Source: Rhodococcus coprophilus NBRC 100603 (GTDB taxonomy: Bacteria > Actinomycetota > Actinomycetes > Mycobacteriales > Mycobacteriaceae). Taken from it: a stretch of 64,000 nucleotides of DNA. Position numbers and translations under genes: made by a program. The DNA lies in contig NZ_BDAM01000005.1 of NCBI RefSeq assembly GCF_001895045.1, positions 434,001-498,000 on the forward strand. The letters are read 5' to 3'. The notes beneath the pieces were generated by a model. It saw only the letters and a program-made list of their open reading frames with translations. It had not been told where the DNA came from and made no database searches. Position 1 is the first letter of the stretch. The number at the start of each line of letters is the position of its first letter. Of the stretch, positions 41,881 through 50,280 are shown in pieces.

Positions 41881-42683
41881 GATCGGGTCTCCGGCGACAG
41901 CGCCCACGGCGCGACGGCGCGTTCGGCGGCATACGTGAGCACGTACAGGAGCAGGGAGACGGCGGCTGTGACAGCGACCGCGGCGAGCACCAAGTCGGTG
42001 CGGAAGGAATTCTTCTGTGTCGCCATGTAGATTCCCAGACCCGAGGTGGCACCGACATATTCGGCGAACACCGCTCCGACCACGGCGTAGGTGATGCCGA
42101 TGCGAAGCGACGTGAAGAACCGGGGAAGGGCCGACGGTAGACGTACGTACCGAAATTCCTGCCGACGACCGGCGCCCATGCTCCGCAGTAAGGCACTGGC
42201 GTCGCGGTCGGCTGCCGCGAAACCCTCGATCAAGCCGATCGTCATCGGGAAGAACGTGGCCAGGGCGATGACGAGGATCTTGGGGAGCAGGCCGAACCCG
42301 AACCAAATGATCATCAGGGGCGCGATCGCGATGATCGGGAGGGTCTGCGACACCACGAACAGTGGTACGAACGCGCGCCGCAGCGTGGGCGAGAAGTCCA
42401 CCGCGACCGCCAGTATCCACGAGACCACAAGGGACACTGCGAATCCTGCGAGAGTGACCTGCAGAGTAGTGGCGGCGTGGCCGGCAAGATCGGCACGATG
42501 ATCCCAACCCTGTGCCAGAACCCGGCTCGGGGGAGGCAGCACCTGCGGCCGGATGCCACTGGCTCGCACGTACCATTCCCACACGGCGACGAGGAGCAAT
42601 GCGACCCCGACGGCCGGTAGCAGAGCGCGAAGACGGCCCGATACCGTTGTCCGGCGGGCTTTCTCAGTCGACGAGGTACGCAT
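41877..42683 (-). CDS. ABC transporter permease (ThiX-like)
   Basis: A 268-residue permease with about six membrane segments. The ATPase-coupling loop EGFAAADRDASALLRSMGAGRRQEFRYVRLPSALPRFF holds the conserved EAA-like sequence of importer permeases (G near position 20 of the loop). The start ATG lies within the 3' end of the substrate-binding-protein gene (20-nt overlap). Together with its neighbours it forms a complete binding-protein-dependent importer. Confidence 0.9.
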   Translation of the reverse strand: MRTSSTEKARRTTVSGRLRALLPAVGVALLLVAVWEWYVRASGIRPQVLPPPSRVLAQGWDHRADLAGHAATTLQVTLAGFAVSLVVSWILAVAVDFSPTLRRAFVPLFVVSQTLPIIAIAPLMIIWFGFGLLPKILVIALATFFPMTIGLIEGFAAADRDASALLRSMGAGRRQEFRYVRLPSALPRFFTSLRIGITYAVVGAVFAEYVGATSGLGIYMATQKNSFRTDLVLAAVAVTAAVSLLLYVLTYAAERAVAPWALSPETRS

Positions 42684-43677
42684 CGGTGAAGTACTCCGAC
42701 CAGTCCGGTTCCTCGGTGAGCGTCGCACCGTCCGGTCCGGCGAGGAGCCCCGACTCGAAGAGGAAGCTCGAATACCCGGACCACCGTTCGAGGTCGAGTG
42801 TGCCGACCTCTCCGTTCGCGTCGCGCATGTAACTGCCGGACAGTATCTGCTGGCTCTCGAACACGAGCGCCTCGTCGGTGAAGGTGCCCGGCTCGGCATC
42901 GATGAGAGCCTGCGCACCGCGTCGGGGATCGTCGGCGGCGATCCGATACCCCTGCTGCAGGGCCTGGACGAATGCCTTCGCGCGGTCGGGGTGTTCCGCG
43001 AGCCAGGTCGCGTTGCCGTCGACGACGATCGAGTAGGCGTCGGGGAATCCGTAGTCCGTGGGCGCGAAGTATCGCATGGGAAGTCCGCGGTGTTCGGCCT
43101 CGAGACCTTCCCACGCGACGTAGGAGACGGTGAAGTCGGCGGTGCCGGAGTACACGGCCTCGTATGCGGACGTCCCGAGCACGACCGATTCGAATTCGCC
43201 TGTGCCGCCGTCGTTGCGTATGACCTGGCGCAGTGTCTCCTCGTCGCCGGGGTCACCGAAACCAGCGTAGGTGCGACCGTCGAGATCTTTGGGCGAGAGA
43301 AGGTCGGTGCGGTCGGCCCGCACGCCGATCGCGGTGGCCCGGTGCTGTAGGGGCGCCAGGACGGTCACGGTGTCCGACCCGGCGGAGCGAGAGAAAGTTG
43401 CCTGTGAGTGCGTCGAGATCCCGAACTCGGCATTGCCGGCATCGATCAGAAGGTCCGGAGTGGTGTTGTTGTAGGGCAGGATCTGAACGTCGAGACCGGC
43501 TTGCTGAAACAACCCTTCCTGGATCGCCACGTAGAGCCCGGTGTGGTTGGTGTTGGGCGTCCAGTCGAGGGCGAACCGGATGGTGTCGTCCGAGGCGGGT
43601 TCGTTCGAGCACGCGGGAACGGTGACCACAGCGGCGAGTGCGGTCAGCAGAATCGCGATGCGGTGCCCGAGCCTCAT
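42664..43677 (-). CDS. Thiamine-precursor-binding lipoprotein (ThiY/NMT1-like)
   Basis: A 337-residue substrate-binding protein. The signal peptide ends in lipobox V20-P-A-C23, so it is a membrane-anchored lipoprotein. The mature N-terminus FALDWTPNTNHTGLYVAIQEGLF is the hallmark of the NMT1/ThiY group that binds pyrimidine precursors of thiamine (formylaminopyrimidine or HMP). GFGDPGDEETLRQVI and SYVAWEG are further family blocks. ATG at 43677 overlaps the tenA stop (ATGA). The TPP riboswitch upstream supports the substrate class. Confidence 0.92.
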   Translation of the reverse strand: MRLGHRIAILLTALAAVVTVPACSNEPASDDTIRFALDWTPNTNHTGLYVAIQEGLFQQAGLDVQILPYNNTTPDLLIDAGNAEFGISTHSQATFSRSAGSDTVTVLAPLQHRATAIGVRADRTDLLSPKDLDGRTYAGFGDPGDEETLRQVIRNDGGTGEFESVVLGTSAYEAVYSGTADFTVSYVAWEGLEAEHRGLPMRYFAPTDYGFPDAYSIVVDGNATWLAEHPDRAKAFVQALQQGYRIAADDPRRGAQALIDAEPGTFTDEALVFESQQILSGSYMRDANGEVGTLDLERWSGYSSFLFESGLLAGPDGATLTEEPDWSEYFTDAYLVD

Positions 43678-44387
43678 GAGGCGGGCCACGGCTGCGTCGC
43701 GAGCGCGTCGGCCCAGAACATCAGTTCGTAGCGCGTGGCGATGGTGAACGCTTCGGCCATCGCCTCGCGCTCGCTGTCCGTGGCGGCGGCCCCCGCGGCG
43801 TCGACGAGTTCACGCGCTGCGACGACCGAGTCCTGGAACGCCTCGTCGTCGTATGCGGACACCCACTGCGCGTACGGGTGCGCGGGATCGGCGGAGAGCA
43901 CGTCCGAGGCACGTTCGGCCAGATCGCGTGCGACCTCGGCGTAGATCCAGAAACAGGGCAGCACCGCTGCGGCGCCGACCGGATACGGCTCGGTGGCGAC
44001 GGTCGCGGTCAGGTACGACACGTACCCCAGGCACGCCGGGGAGTGGGTGACCGGCCCGGGCGCCGGGGGCAGCAACCCTCCGGTGAGCAGATTGCGGTGG
44101 AGCACGGCTTCCTCGGTGGCAGCGGTGGCTGCGCTGGTCGCCCAGAACGCGCCGGCGCCGGGATTCGGCGACTTGGCGGACAGCAAGGCCAGGGCCTTCG
44201 CGTATCCCGCGAGGTAGAGCGTGTCCTGTTCGATGTAGAAGCGGAATGCGTCGAGTGGCAGGGTGCCGTCGCCGAGCCGCCGCAGGAACTCCAAGTCGTC
44301 GATGGCGGCGCGGAGGGTGCCGGTTCGGTCCCACAAGGTGTCGGTGAAACGAGTGGTCGTCATTGAACTGCACGCAGGCAGGGTCAT
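43674..44387 (-). CDS. tenA: TenA-family aminopyrimidine aminohydrolase (thiaminase II)
   Basis: A helical-bundle protein of about 229-237 residues. It would hydrolyse aminopyrimidine thiamine breakdown products to HMP for salvage. Recognisable blocks are RFTDTLWDRTG, FRFYIEQDTLYLAGYAKALALL (conserved Tyr/Asp), SPACLGYVSYL and the C-terminal EAFTIATRYELMFWADA with the catalytic Glu region. In place of the catalytic Cys block of classic TenA (C-x3-Y), PACLGYVSYLT is present at the right position. ATG at 44387 has the riboswitch-embedded GAAGGGA 9 nt upstream; ATG at 44363 (MTTTRFTD) matches homologue starts but has no ribosome-binding site. Confidence 0.88.
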   Translation of the reverse strand: MTLPACSSMTTTRFTDTLWDRTGTLRAAIDDLEFLRRLGDGTLPLDAFRFYIEQDTLYLAGYAKALALLSAKSPNPGAGAFWATSAATAATEEAVLHRNLLTGGLLPPAPGPVTHSPACLGYVSYLTATVATEPYPVGAAAVLPCFWIYAEVARDLAERASDVLSADPAHPYAQWVSAYDDEAFQDSVVAARELVDAAGAAATDSEREAMAEAFTIATRYELMFWADALATQPWPAS

Positions 44388-44394
44388 GCCGAAA

Positions 44395-44470
44395 CATCCC
44401 TTCGTCAGAATTACCTGATCAGGTTCGACGGGTGTGTTCTCAGCCCCGCAAATGCGGAGCACCCCGTGTC
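44395..44470 (-). promoter_or_regulatory. TPP riboswitch (THI element)
   Basis: On the minus strand the conserved THI-box elements appear in order: a GGGGTGC stem start, GCGGGGCTGAGA, ACACCCG, GAACCTGATCAGGTAAT and CGAAGGGA. The last element doubles as the ribosome-binding site of tenA, which suggests translational control by thiamine pyrophosphate. It governs the tenA-thiYXZ-like operon downstream. Confidence 0.95.
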
Positions 44471-44603
44471 GGTCTCCGCGACCATAGCACTCTCGTCCGG
44501 GGGCTCGAAGCCCCCGGCCTGCTCATCGGCATTCCACGCAATTCGGACCAAACTGTCTGTATGTTGGGGGGAACCGGAACGACCGTTCGACGAAGGCGGG
44601 GAT

Positions 44604-44927
44604 GTGCACCAGCTCGAAACCACTTGGCCCGCAATGGCTGAACTCCCACGGTTGCTCGCAGACGCGGTGCAGTGCGAACCGGAGGGGGTCGCGCTGACCC
44701 GAGGGTCCACAGTGGTCACCTATACCGAACTGCATCGTGAGGTCGTGGCGCTCGATGCCGCCATGGGCGTACTGCTCGGTCCCGCCTCGCTCGTCCCGAT
44801 CGCACTGGCCACGGTCCTGCCCGAGCTCTCCGAGACACAGACCGGAGAACTCCGCCGCGCTCTCGACGAGTTGATCTCCTCGCTCGTCGAGCACCGGTGG
44901 TCCTGCCGTCAGGCCTGCGCGTCCTGA
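44604..44927 (+). CDS. Short adenylation-domain-like protein (truncated NRPS/AMP-ligase N-terminus)
   Basis: A 107-residue ORF. The segment LPRLLADAVQCEPEGVALTRGSTVVTYTELHREVVALDAAM (about 15-55) looks just like the first block of NRPS adenylation domains (…DPxAVAL..G...TYAEL...). After it the sequence diverges into a helical tail (ELSETQTGELRRALDELISSLVEHRWSCRQACAS), and none of the ATP-binding core motifs follow. GTG at 44604 has GAAGG 7 nt upstream. It diverges from the TPP riboswitch and precedes a carboxylesterase by 89 bp. It is either a decayed fragment or a small protein that keeps this subdomain. Confidence 0.55.
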   Translation: MHQLETTWPAMAELPRLLADAVQCEPEGVALTRGSTVVTYTELHREVVALDAAMGVLLGPASLVPIALATVLPELSETQTGELRRALDELISSLVEHRWSCRQACAS

Positions 44928-45016
44928 TCTTCCGTCGGTCCGGTGTCGCCGGAGTCGGTCTGCCCGCGTCCTGAGGATTGGTACGTTGGCGACTGATCGG
45001 TTCACCGGGAGGTCAC

Positions 45017-46558
45017 GTGGCCACTGCAACGCTCACCGTCGACTGCAAGTACGGGCAGGTCCGCGGCTACCGCGACGGCTCGGTCTTCTCGTGGAAGGGC
45101 ATCCCGTACGCGGCTCCCACCGGTGGTGCCCGCCGGTTCCGCTCGTGCGAACCGCCCCGGCCCTGGGAGGGCGTGCTCGAGTGCGACAGATACGGGCCTA
45201 TCGCCCCGCAGAGCAGACAAAGCCCCATCCGCATCGAACCGGGGATGACAATGGGGGAGGACTGCCTCTCGCTCAACGTGTGGGCGCCCGAACCGGACGG
45301 CACCGCGCGGCCCGTGATGGTGTGGATCCACGGCGGCGCGTACGTGCTGGGATATTCGGGACAGAAGATCTACGACGGCCGCCTGCTGTGCGAGACCGGC
45401 GACGTCGTGGTGGTCACCCTCAACTACCGGCTGGGTCCGCTCGGATTCCTCGACCTGTCGTCGTTCTCCACGGACGAGACCACCTTCGAAAGCAATGTCG
45501 GCCTGCGTGACCAGATTGCTGCCCTCGAGTGGGTACGGGACTGTATCGCCGACTTCGGTGGCGACCCCGGTGACGTCACGCTGTTCGGAGAATCGTCCGG
45601 CGGCGGTTCCGTCACCACCTTGATGACGGTCCCCCGCGCGGAAGGGCTCTTCCATCGGGCCATCGCGCAATCGCCCCCGGCGACGTCCGTCTACGGCCGC
45701 GAACGGGCCGCCGCCGTCGCCGAACGATTCCTCGAGATTCTCGGGCTGCCACGATCCCGCGTCTCCGAGCTGCTGGCGATGCCGGTAGACACCCTCGTCG
45801 AGGCGTCGGAAGTTTTGGTCGGTGAAGTGCCGACCAAGGTGCCGGGCACCTTGGCGATGACGCCGGTCGTCGACCGTGATCTGGTGCCGAAGTATCCGGT
45901 GGCGGCATTCCAGAAGGGTCTGTCGCACCGCATCCCGCTCATCATCGGGTCCAACAAGGACGAGCCGTCGATCTTCAGATTCATGAAGTCGCCGTTGATG
46001 CCGGTGAACGACACCGCGATTCAGGCGATGTTCCGGGCGCTCTCAGACGACCGGCCCGACCTCGAACCCGACCGGCTCGCCGAGATCATCGCGGCATACC
46101 CGGATCTGACGAAAACCAGTGGCGCATTGGCTCTCTCGGGGGACGCGGGTTTCCGGATGCCGGTGGTCTGGGTTGCCGAAGCGCACAGCGTGCACTCTCC
46201 GACGTGGGTGTACCGCTTCGATCACGCCACGCCCATCCTGCGCGCTGCACGGATCGGCGCCGGTCACGCCACCGAATTGCCTTATGTTTTCGGCAATTTC
46301 GGAAGCCTCGGGCGCGACCCGACGTTCTGGTTGGGGGGACGGAAGGCGGCGTCCGAGGTGGCGGGCCGAATGCGGCGACGCTGGCTGGCCTTCGCGCGCC
46401 ACGGTGTACCGGCAGCGCTGGACGGATCCGCGCATTGGCCGCGCTACGAGCCGGAGCAGCGGCTGACGCTCCTGCTCGACGCCCAGGACTCCGTGGTCGC
46501 GGACCCGGACGGAGCGTTTCGGCAGGCGTGGGGCAGTCAGGTGATGGGATTCAACTGA
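45017..46558 (+). CDS. Type-B carboxylesterase/lipase
   Basis: A 513-residue esterase of the carboxylesterase B/para-nitrobenzyl esterase family. Motifs: GIPYAAPTGGARRF, EDCLSLNVWAP, oxyanion-hole WIHGGAYVLG, nucleophile Ser in LFGESSGGGSV (GxSxG variant GESSG), the acidic residue in GSNKDEPS, and the catalytic His in GAGHATELPYVFGN. GTG at 45017 has GGGAGG 5 nt upstream. No signal peptide, so cytoplasmic. The substrate ester is unknown. Confidence 0.93.
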   Translation: MATATLTVDCKYGQVRGYRDGSVFSWKGIPYAAPTGGARRFRSCEPPRPWEGVLECDRYGPIAPQSRQSPIRIEPGMTMGEDCLSLNVWAPEPDGTARPVMVWIHGGAYVLGYSGQKIYDGRLLCETGDVVVVTLNYRLGPLGFLDLSSFSTDETTFESNVGLRDQIAALEWVRDCIADFGGDPGDVTLFGESSGGGSVTTLMTVPRAEGLFHRAIAQSPPATSVYGRERAAAVAERFLEILGLPRSRVSELLAMPVDTLVEASEVLVGEVPTKVPGTLAMTPVVDRDLVPKYPVAAFQKGLSHRIPLIIGSNKDEPSIFRFMKSPLMPVNDTAIQAMFRALSDDRPDLEPDRLAEIIAAYPDLTKTSGALALSGDAGFRMPVVWVAEAHSVHSPTWVYRFDHATPILRAARIGAGHATELPYVFGNFGSLGRDPTFWLGGRKAASEVAGRMRRRWLAFARHGVPAALDGSAHWPRYEPEQRLTLLLDAQDSVVADPDGAFRQAWGSQVMGFN

Positions 46559-46562
46559 CGGT

Positions 46563-46584
46563 GGCGCCGCACGGGCGCGGCGCC
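46563..46584. terminator. Hairpin between convergent genes
   Basis: GGCGCCGC (46563-46570) pairs with GCGGCGCC (46577-46584) around a 6-nt loop, in the 33-bp gap between the carboxylesterase and GNAT stops. Confidence 0.65.
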
Positions 46585-46591
46585 TGTCCGG

Positions 46592-46888
46592 TCAGTTGCG
46601 GTATTCCGGGTGCTCCGCGACGAACTTCTCCACGTACGAGCAGGACGTCCCGATCTTCAAGCCCTCGTCGCGGGTCGCGTCGAGCGCGTACCGCACGACA
46701 TCGGCGGCGAGTCCGCGCCCACGGAAATTCGGGTCGGTGACGGTGTGGTCGAAATCGCGCAGGTCACCGTGCTGGGAATAATCGGCGTAGGCGGCGAGAG
46801 CGTCGCCGAGGTAGAGCGCGAAACGCGACTGCTCGGGCAGGTGTTCGATGCGGGTATCGGTGCTGCCGGGTTCGGTGTTCTGTGTCAT
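46592..46888 (-). CDS. Small GNAT-type N-acetyltransferase (YjdJ/Gcn5-related)
   Basis: A 98-residue minimal acetyltransferase of the acetyltransf_CG type. The acetyl-CoA binding loop is TDPNFRGRGLAADVVRYAL (R/Q-x-x-G-x-G/A), and the C-terminal GTSCSYVEKFVAEHPEY is the family signature with its conserved Cys and Tyr. Members are found with lysine- or small-molecule-acetylation roles that are mostly undefined. It is the last gene of a five-gene operon whose first gene is a sirtuin deacylase; the gap to the S51 peptidase gene is 21 bp. Confidence 0.88.
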   Translation of the reverse strand: MTQNTEPGSTDTRIEHLPEQSRFALYLGDALAAYADYSQHGDLRDFDHTVTDPNFRGRGLAADVVRYALDATRDEGLKIGTSCSYVEKFVAEHPEYRN

Positions 46889-46909
46889 GTTCTCACCGTA
46901 CCGTCGTGT

Positions 46910-47539
46910 TCACCGCGGGTCGGTCTCCACGACGAGCGCGTCGTCGTCGGTCAGGGCGACGAAGGGAATCGCGTTGTCCCGCATGTACCGGAGGCTTCGC
47001 TCGATACCTTCGTCGGCAAGCTCGGACGAGCCCGCGTGCGGCACGATGGCATGGTCGATCCAGCCCAGACCCTCCCACACCACATCCGTTCCGCAGGTTG
47101 TCCGCACCTCTTCCGGATCGTCGGCGAACTCGAGCCCCCGCAGTGACGGGGTCACCACACATGCGCCTGCGCTGTAGCCGGCGTACGCCAGTTCGTTGCG
47201 ACCCACGAGGTCGGTGAGCACGGCGTCCGCCCCGCTGCGCGCCATCTGTGCACGCAGCACGAACGTGTTGCCGCCGCGCACCCACACCGAGCCGAACGCG
47301 GCGAGCCGCGCGCGCAGCGAGCCGGGGTCGCCGAGATGATCGCGCAGATCGATCTCCTCGGGGACGAATCCTCGTGAACGCAGCGGCGCCGACTCGCTGG
47401 TGACCGCGGCGCGGCGGGCAGTCGGCGGCCACGCGTCGGCGGCGTTGGCGATCACGGCGATGCGTCCCGGCGGACCCACGACCCGCAGGAACAGGTCCGG
47501 ATCGGCGCCCAGCCGGTACGACGAGAGAAACAGCCGCAC
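46910..47539 (-). CDS. Peptidase S51 (dipeptidase E / cyanophycinase-like)
   Basis: A 209-residue protein with the S51 fold. The nucleophile elbow is AYAGYSAGACVV (G-x-S-A-G-A), preceded by WVRGGNTFVLRAQM, which is the conserved GGNT block of the family, and followed by IDHAIVPHAGS with the catalytic His. Family members hydrolyse Asp-X dipeptides or isoaspartyl bonds. GTG at 47539 starts 4 nt after the stop of the upstream gene, so it is translated by coupling. Confidence 0.86.
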   Translation of the reverse strand: MRLFLSSYRLGADPDLFLRVVGPPGRIAVIANAADAWPPTARRAAVTSESAPLRSRGFVPEEIDLRDHLGDPGSLRARLAAFGSVWVRGGNTFVLRAQMARSGADAVLTDLVGRNELAYAGYSAGACVVTPSLRGLEFADDPEEVRTTCGTDVVWEGLGWIDHAIVPHAGSSELADEGIERSLRYMRDNAIPFVALTDDDALVVETDPR

Positions 47540-47543
47540 GGGA

Positions 47544-48389
47544 TCAGATCGTGAAGGCGAGATTCTCGACGAGACGGCGTCCGACCGCGGTGTCGCCGCC
47601 GAGCGTGATCTCGTCGAGTCGGTCGACGGCGCGCACCCGGCCACCGGCCAGCCGCACGAACAGGCCCGAGTCCATGGCGATCGTCGTAGTCGCCGGGCCG
47701 GACAGTGCGGGGACCGCCGCGGCACGTCCGTCGACCTCGACGTGGATGGTCCGTGCGAGCGCGCCGGTCAGTTCGACTGTGATGCGCGCGCCGTCGGGGG
47801 CCTTGCCGAGCTTGCCGAACACGAACGGCACGGCACCGAATATCTCGGCGGACCCGAGTTCTGCACGTGGGCCGCCCTCGTCGCCCGGCTCACCGATGGC
47901 GTCCCGGATGTCGAGTTCGTGCAGCCAGCAATCGAAGACGCGGATGCGCATGAAACGGCCGTAGGTCGCGCGGCCCACCGGGGTGTCGGCCGGCGCTGCG
48001 AAATCCTCCTGGGTCATCGCCGACAGCTGCTCGGTGCGGCGAGCGACGATCTGCCGGTAGTGTTCGAGCACTTCGGCGCCGGGAGTTCCGCGAAGGGACT
48101 CGACCCAGTGTTCGTTGAACGCGCCGATCTCGTTGCGCACGTGGGGGAGTGCGTGCACGTCGATGTTCACGTGCGGCGCGTCGATGCCGGCGAGCATCGA
48201 CTCGGTCCCGATGAGGTGAGCCATGATGTCCTTGACCGTCCAGCCGGGAAGATTCGTCGGCGTGAACCATTCGTCCCCGTCGAGGCCGGCGACCAGAGAG
48301 TCGATCACCGCGAATTCTTCGAGCAGGAGCGGGCGGATGGTGTCGACGGGAAATTCGACTGCGTCGGCGGTTTCCGGTTGTGGCGTCAT
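47544..48389 (-). CDS. Maleylpyruvate isomerase family mycothiol-dependent protein
   Basis: A 281-residue TIGR03083 protein: an N-terminal DinB/MDMPI helical domain (about 15-165) with TNLPGWTVKDIMAHLIGTESML and the later RIRVFDCWLHELDIRDA providing the three-His metal site (H..E...H/D pattern), then a C-terminal SCP2-like domain (about 180-275). Mycothiol-dependent transfer reactions are known for related enzymes; the substrate is unknown. ATGA overlap with the HIT gene. Confidence 0.87.
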   Translation of the reverse strand: MTPQPETADAVEFPVDTIRPLLLEEFAVIDSLVAGLDGDEWFTPTNLPGWTVKDIMAHLIGTESMLAGIDAPHVNIDVHALPHVRNEIGAFNEHWVESLRGTPGAEVLEHYRQIVARRTEQLSAMTQEDFAAPADTPVGRATYGRFMRIRVFDCWLHELDIRDAIGEPGDEGGPRAELGSAEIFGAVPFVFGKLGKAPDGARITVELTGALARTIHVEVDGRAAAVPALSGPATTTIAMDSGLFVRLAGGRVRAVDRLDEITLGGDTAVGRRLVENLAFTI

Positions 48390-48829
48390 GGATTCTTCTC
48401 CTCGGAGGCGAGACGGTCGAGTCCTGCACGAATTGCCGCAGCAGTGGCGTCGGGATCGTGGGCCCGGCGACGGACGAGACCGACACCGAGACGAATCCGG
48501 TCGCCCTTCCTGCGGGGAAGCAGGTGCAGATGGGCATGGAAGACGGACTGGAACGCGGCACGGCCGTCGTTCAGAACCAGATTGGTGCCGTCGGTGGGGA
48601 GAGACGAACGGGTCAGTGCCCGGGCGAGGCGTTGCCCGGCACGGAACATCGACGCACCGAGTTCGGGATCGAGATTCTCGAGACGCGAGACATGCTCACG
48701 CGGCACGACGAGTACGTGGCCGTTTGCGACAGGGCGGGCGTCGAGGAACGCGACGACGTCGTCGTCCTCGTAGACCCGCGCGGCCGGTGCGGTACCGGCG
48801 ACTATGTCGCAGAACACACAGGAACCCAT
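48386..48829 (-). CDS. HIT-family nucleotide hydrolase/transferase
   Basis: A 147-residue histidine-triad protein. The triad reads FHAHLHLLPR (H-x-H-x-H), with the nucleophilic middle His. The N-terminal CVFCDIVAG keeps the Zn-binding-type cysteine pair of Hint-like proteins. Typical reactions are hydrolysis of nucleoside phosphoramidates and AMP-acyl adducts. It sits 9 bp after a sirtuin gene and overlaps the next gene by 4 nt. Confidence 0.93.
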   Translation of the reverse strand: MGSCVFCDIVAGTAPAARVYEDDDVVAFLDARPVANGHVLVVPREHVSRLENLDPELGASMFRAGQRLARALTRSSLPTDGTNLVLNDGRAAFQSVFHAHLHLLPRRKGDRIRLGVGLVRRRAHDPDATAAAIRAGLDRLASEEKNP

Positions 48830-48838
48830 CGGGTCACT

Positions 48839-49585
48839 CTAACGTCTCGACGCCGCCACCAGCCCCGGCAACCCCACTGCTGCCGTCGTCCGCCACACCG
48901 CCTCCACATGAGGGGACAACTCCGTGTCCTGGGGATTGATCTCGATAACGGGGACGCCGTGACGGGCCGCCAGTTCGGGTAGCTCCGCCGCCGGGTACAC
49001 GATGCCGGAAGTGCCCACGACCAGCAGCACGTCCGCGACGCGGAGGGCGCCGACCGCAGCCTCCCAGGGTTGCCGAGGAAGCGCTTCACCGAACCACACC
49101 ACGCCCGGGCGCGCTGCGCCGCCGCACGTTCCGCACGCCGGTGGCTCGAGACGCCTCACCGGTTCGGCAGGCGGTTCGGGCAGCTCCATCGGGAGGTCGC
49201 AACTACTGCACCGCGGGTCGAAGAGGCTTCCGTGCAGGTGCGCGAGAACCTTGCTGCCGGCACGCTCGTGCAGATCGTCGACGTTCTGAGTCACGATCGC
49301 CACCTTCACCGTGTGTGCCCAGTCGGCGAGCGCGTGATGACCCGCGTTGGGTGCGACGCTCCGCGCGAGTGCGACCCGCCACTGGTACCAGGCCCACACC
49401 ACCGCGGGGTCGGCGCTCCACGCCTCCGGAGTCGCGAGAGCTGCTGCATCGAAGTCCTCCCACAGACCCGTCTGCGCATCGCGGAAGGTGGGGACACCGC
49501 TCTCGGCCGACATTCCTGCGCCGGTGAGCACCGCTACGCGGCGCGCGGTGCGCGTGAGATCGAGGACCGCGGCAGGAACATCCAT
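48839..49585 (-). CDS. NAD-dependent protein deacylase, sirtuin class III
   Basis: A 248-residue sirtuin. NAD-binding motifs are GAGMSAESGVPTFR (22-35) and TQNVDDLHERAG (99-110); catalytic base His118 (HLHG); zinc cysteines C-x2-C in RCSSCD and C-x2-C in ACGTCG. Tyr67 and Arg70 in WYQWR match the Y-x2-R pair that selects succinyl- and malonyl-lysine in class III sirtuins, so desuccinylase activity is likely in addition to deacetylation. First gene of a five-gene operon (sirtuin, HIT, MDMPI-like, S51, GNAT). A deacylase and a GNAT in one transcript is notable. Confidence 0.94.
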   Translation of the reverse strand: MDVPAAVLDLTRTARRVAVLTGAGMSAESGVPTFRDAQTGLWEDFDAAALATPEAWSADPAVVWAWYQWRVALARSVAPNAGHHALADWAHTVKVAIVTQNVDDLHERAGSKVLAHLHGSLFDPRCSSCDLPMELPEPPAEPVRRLEPPACGTCGGAARPGVVWFGEALPRQPWEAAVGALRVADVLLVVGTSGIVYPAAELPELAARHGVPVIEINPQDTELSPHVEAVWRTTAAVGLPGLVAASRR

Positions 49586-49669
49586 GGAGCTCAGGGTAGA
49601 AGAGTGCCGGGGCCGCCGGGCCGTATCTCTTTCCGTCAGTCCTCGGACTGTCGGCGCTCCTCCGGAGAG

Positions 49670-50032
49670 TCAGTGCTCTCTCAGGTAGTCGGCGAGTACC
49701 CGCGCGCCGCTGTGCTCGACGTCGCGAGTTGCCGTGAGCAGCACGAGCGCGCGGCCGTTCGCCGCCTCGTCGAGACGGGCGATGGCGTCGGTCGCTGCCG
49801 GTGATGCGAGTTCTCGGCGGTACCGATCACGGAACTCCGTGAACAGGGAGGTGTCGTGTGAGTACCACTTGCGGAGATCTGTCGAGGGAGCGAGATTCTG
49901 GGCCCATTCGTCGTAGTGGAAGGCGTCCCGCCGGAGGCCTCGCGGCCAGAGCCGGTCGACGAGGACCCGGAACGGCACCTCGTCGCCCGGGTGGTCGTAG
50001 ACCCGTTCGACGGTGACCGTGCGGTGTGGCAT
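49670..50032 (-). CDS. DUF488 family protein
   Basis: A 120-residue protein with the DUF488 signatures VDRLWPRGLRRDAF near residue 30 and DTSLFTEFRDRYRREL in the middle. ATG at 50032 has AAAGGA 7 nt upstream; the frame is open to 50059. It stands alone, with 84 bp to the sirtuin gene and a 248-bp gap to the divergent transhydrogenase genes. No biochemical function is established for the family. Confidence 0.85.
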   Translation of the reverse strand: MPHRTVTVERVYDHPGDEVPFRVLVDRLWPRGLRRDAFHYDEWAQNLAPSTDLRKWYSHDTSLFTEFRDRYRRELASPAATDAIARLDEAANGRALVLLTATRDVEHSGARVLADYLREH

Positions 50033-50280
50033 GGCGTTTCCTTTCCGCTTCACGCTCACAGTAGTTGCGGCAAGCTTGTGAAGTGAGGTGTGTCACATTC
50101 TTGCATCATCTTGCTGTTCGGACTCGATTCAGACGATTCGTGCAAGTTGCAGGTCGGGTGCCGTCCCGGTAGGTCTGCATGGAGTCACTACGAGTGCGGG
50201 CCGTCACATGGCCCATCGCCACGCACATCTCGCCGCCGATCGCGGCGCCGCGCATTTCATCGACGCAGGAGTCAGAGAAA

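Noticed and set aside
50060-50280. CRP-type site TGTGA...TCACA upstream of pntAa
   Set aside because: Half-sites occur near 50076-50098 but are separated by 11 bp instead of 6.
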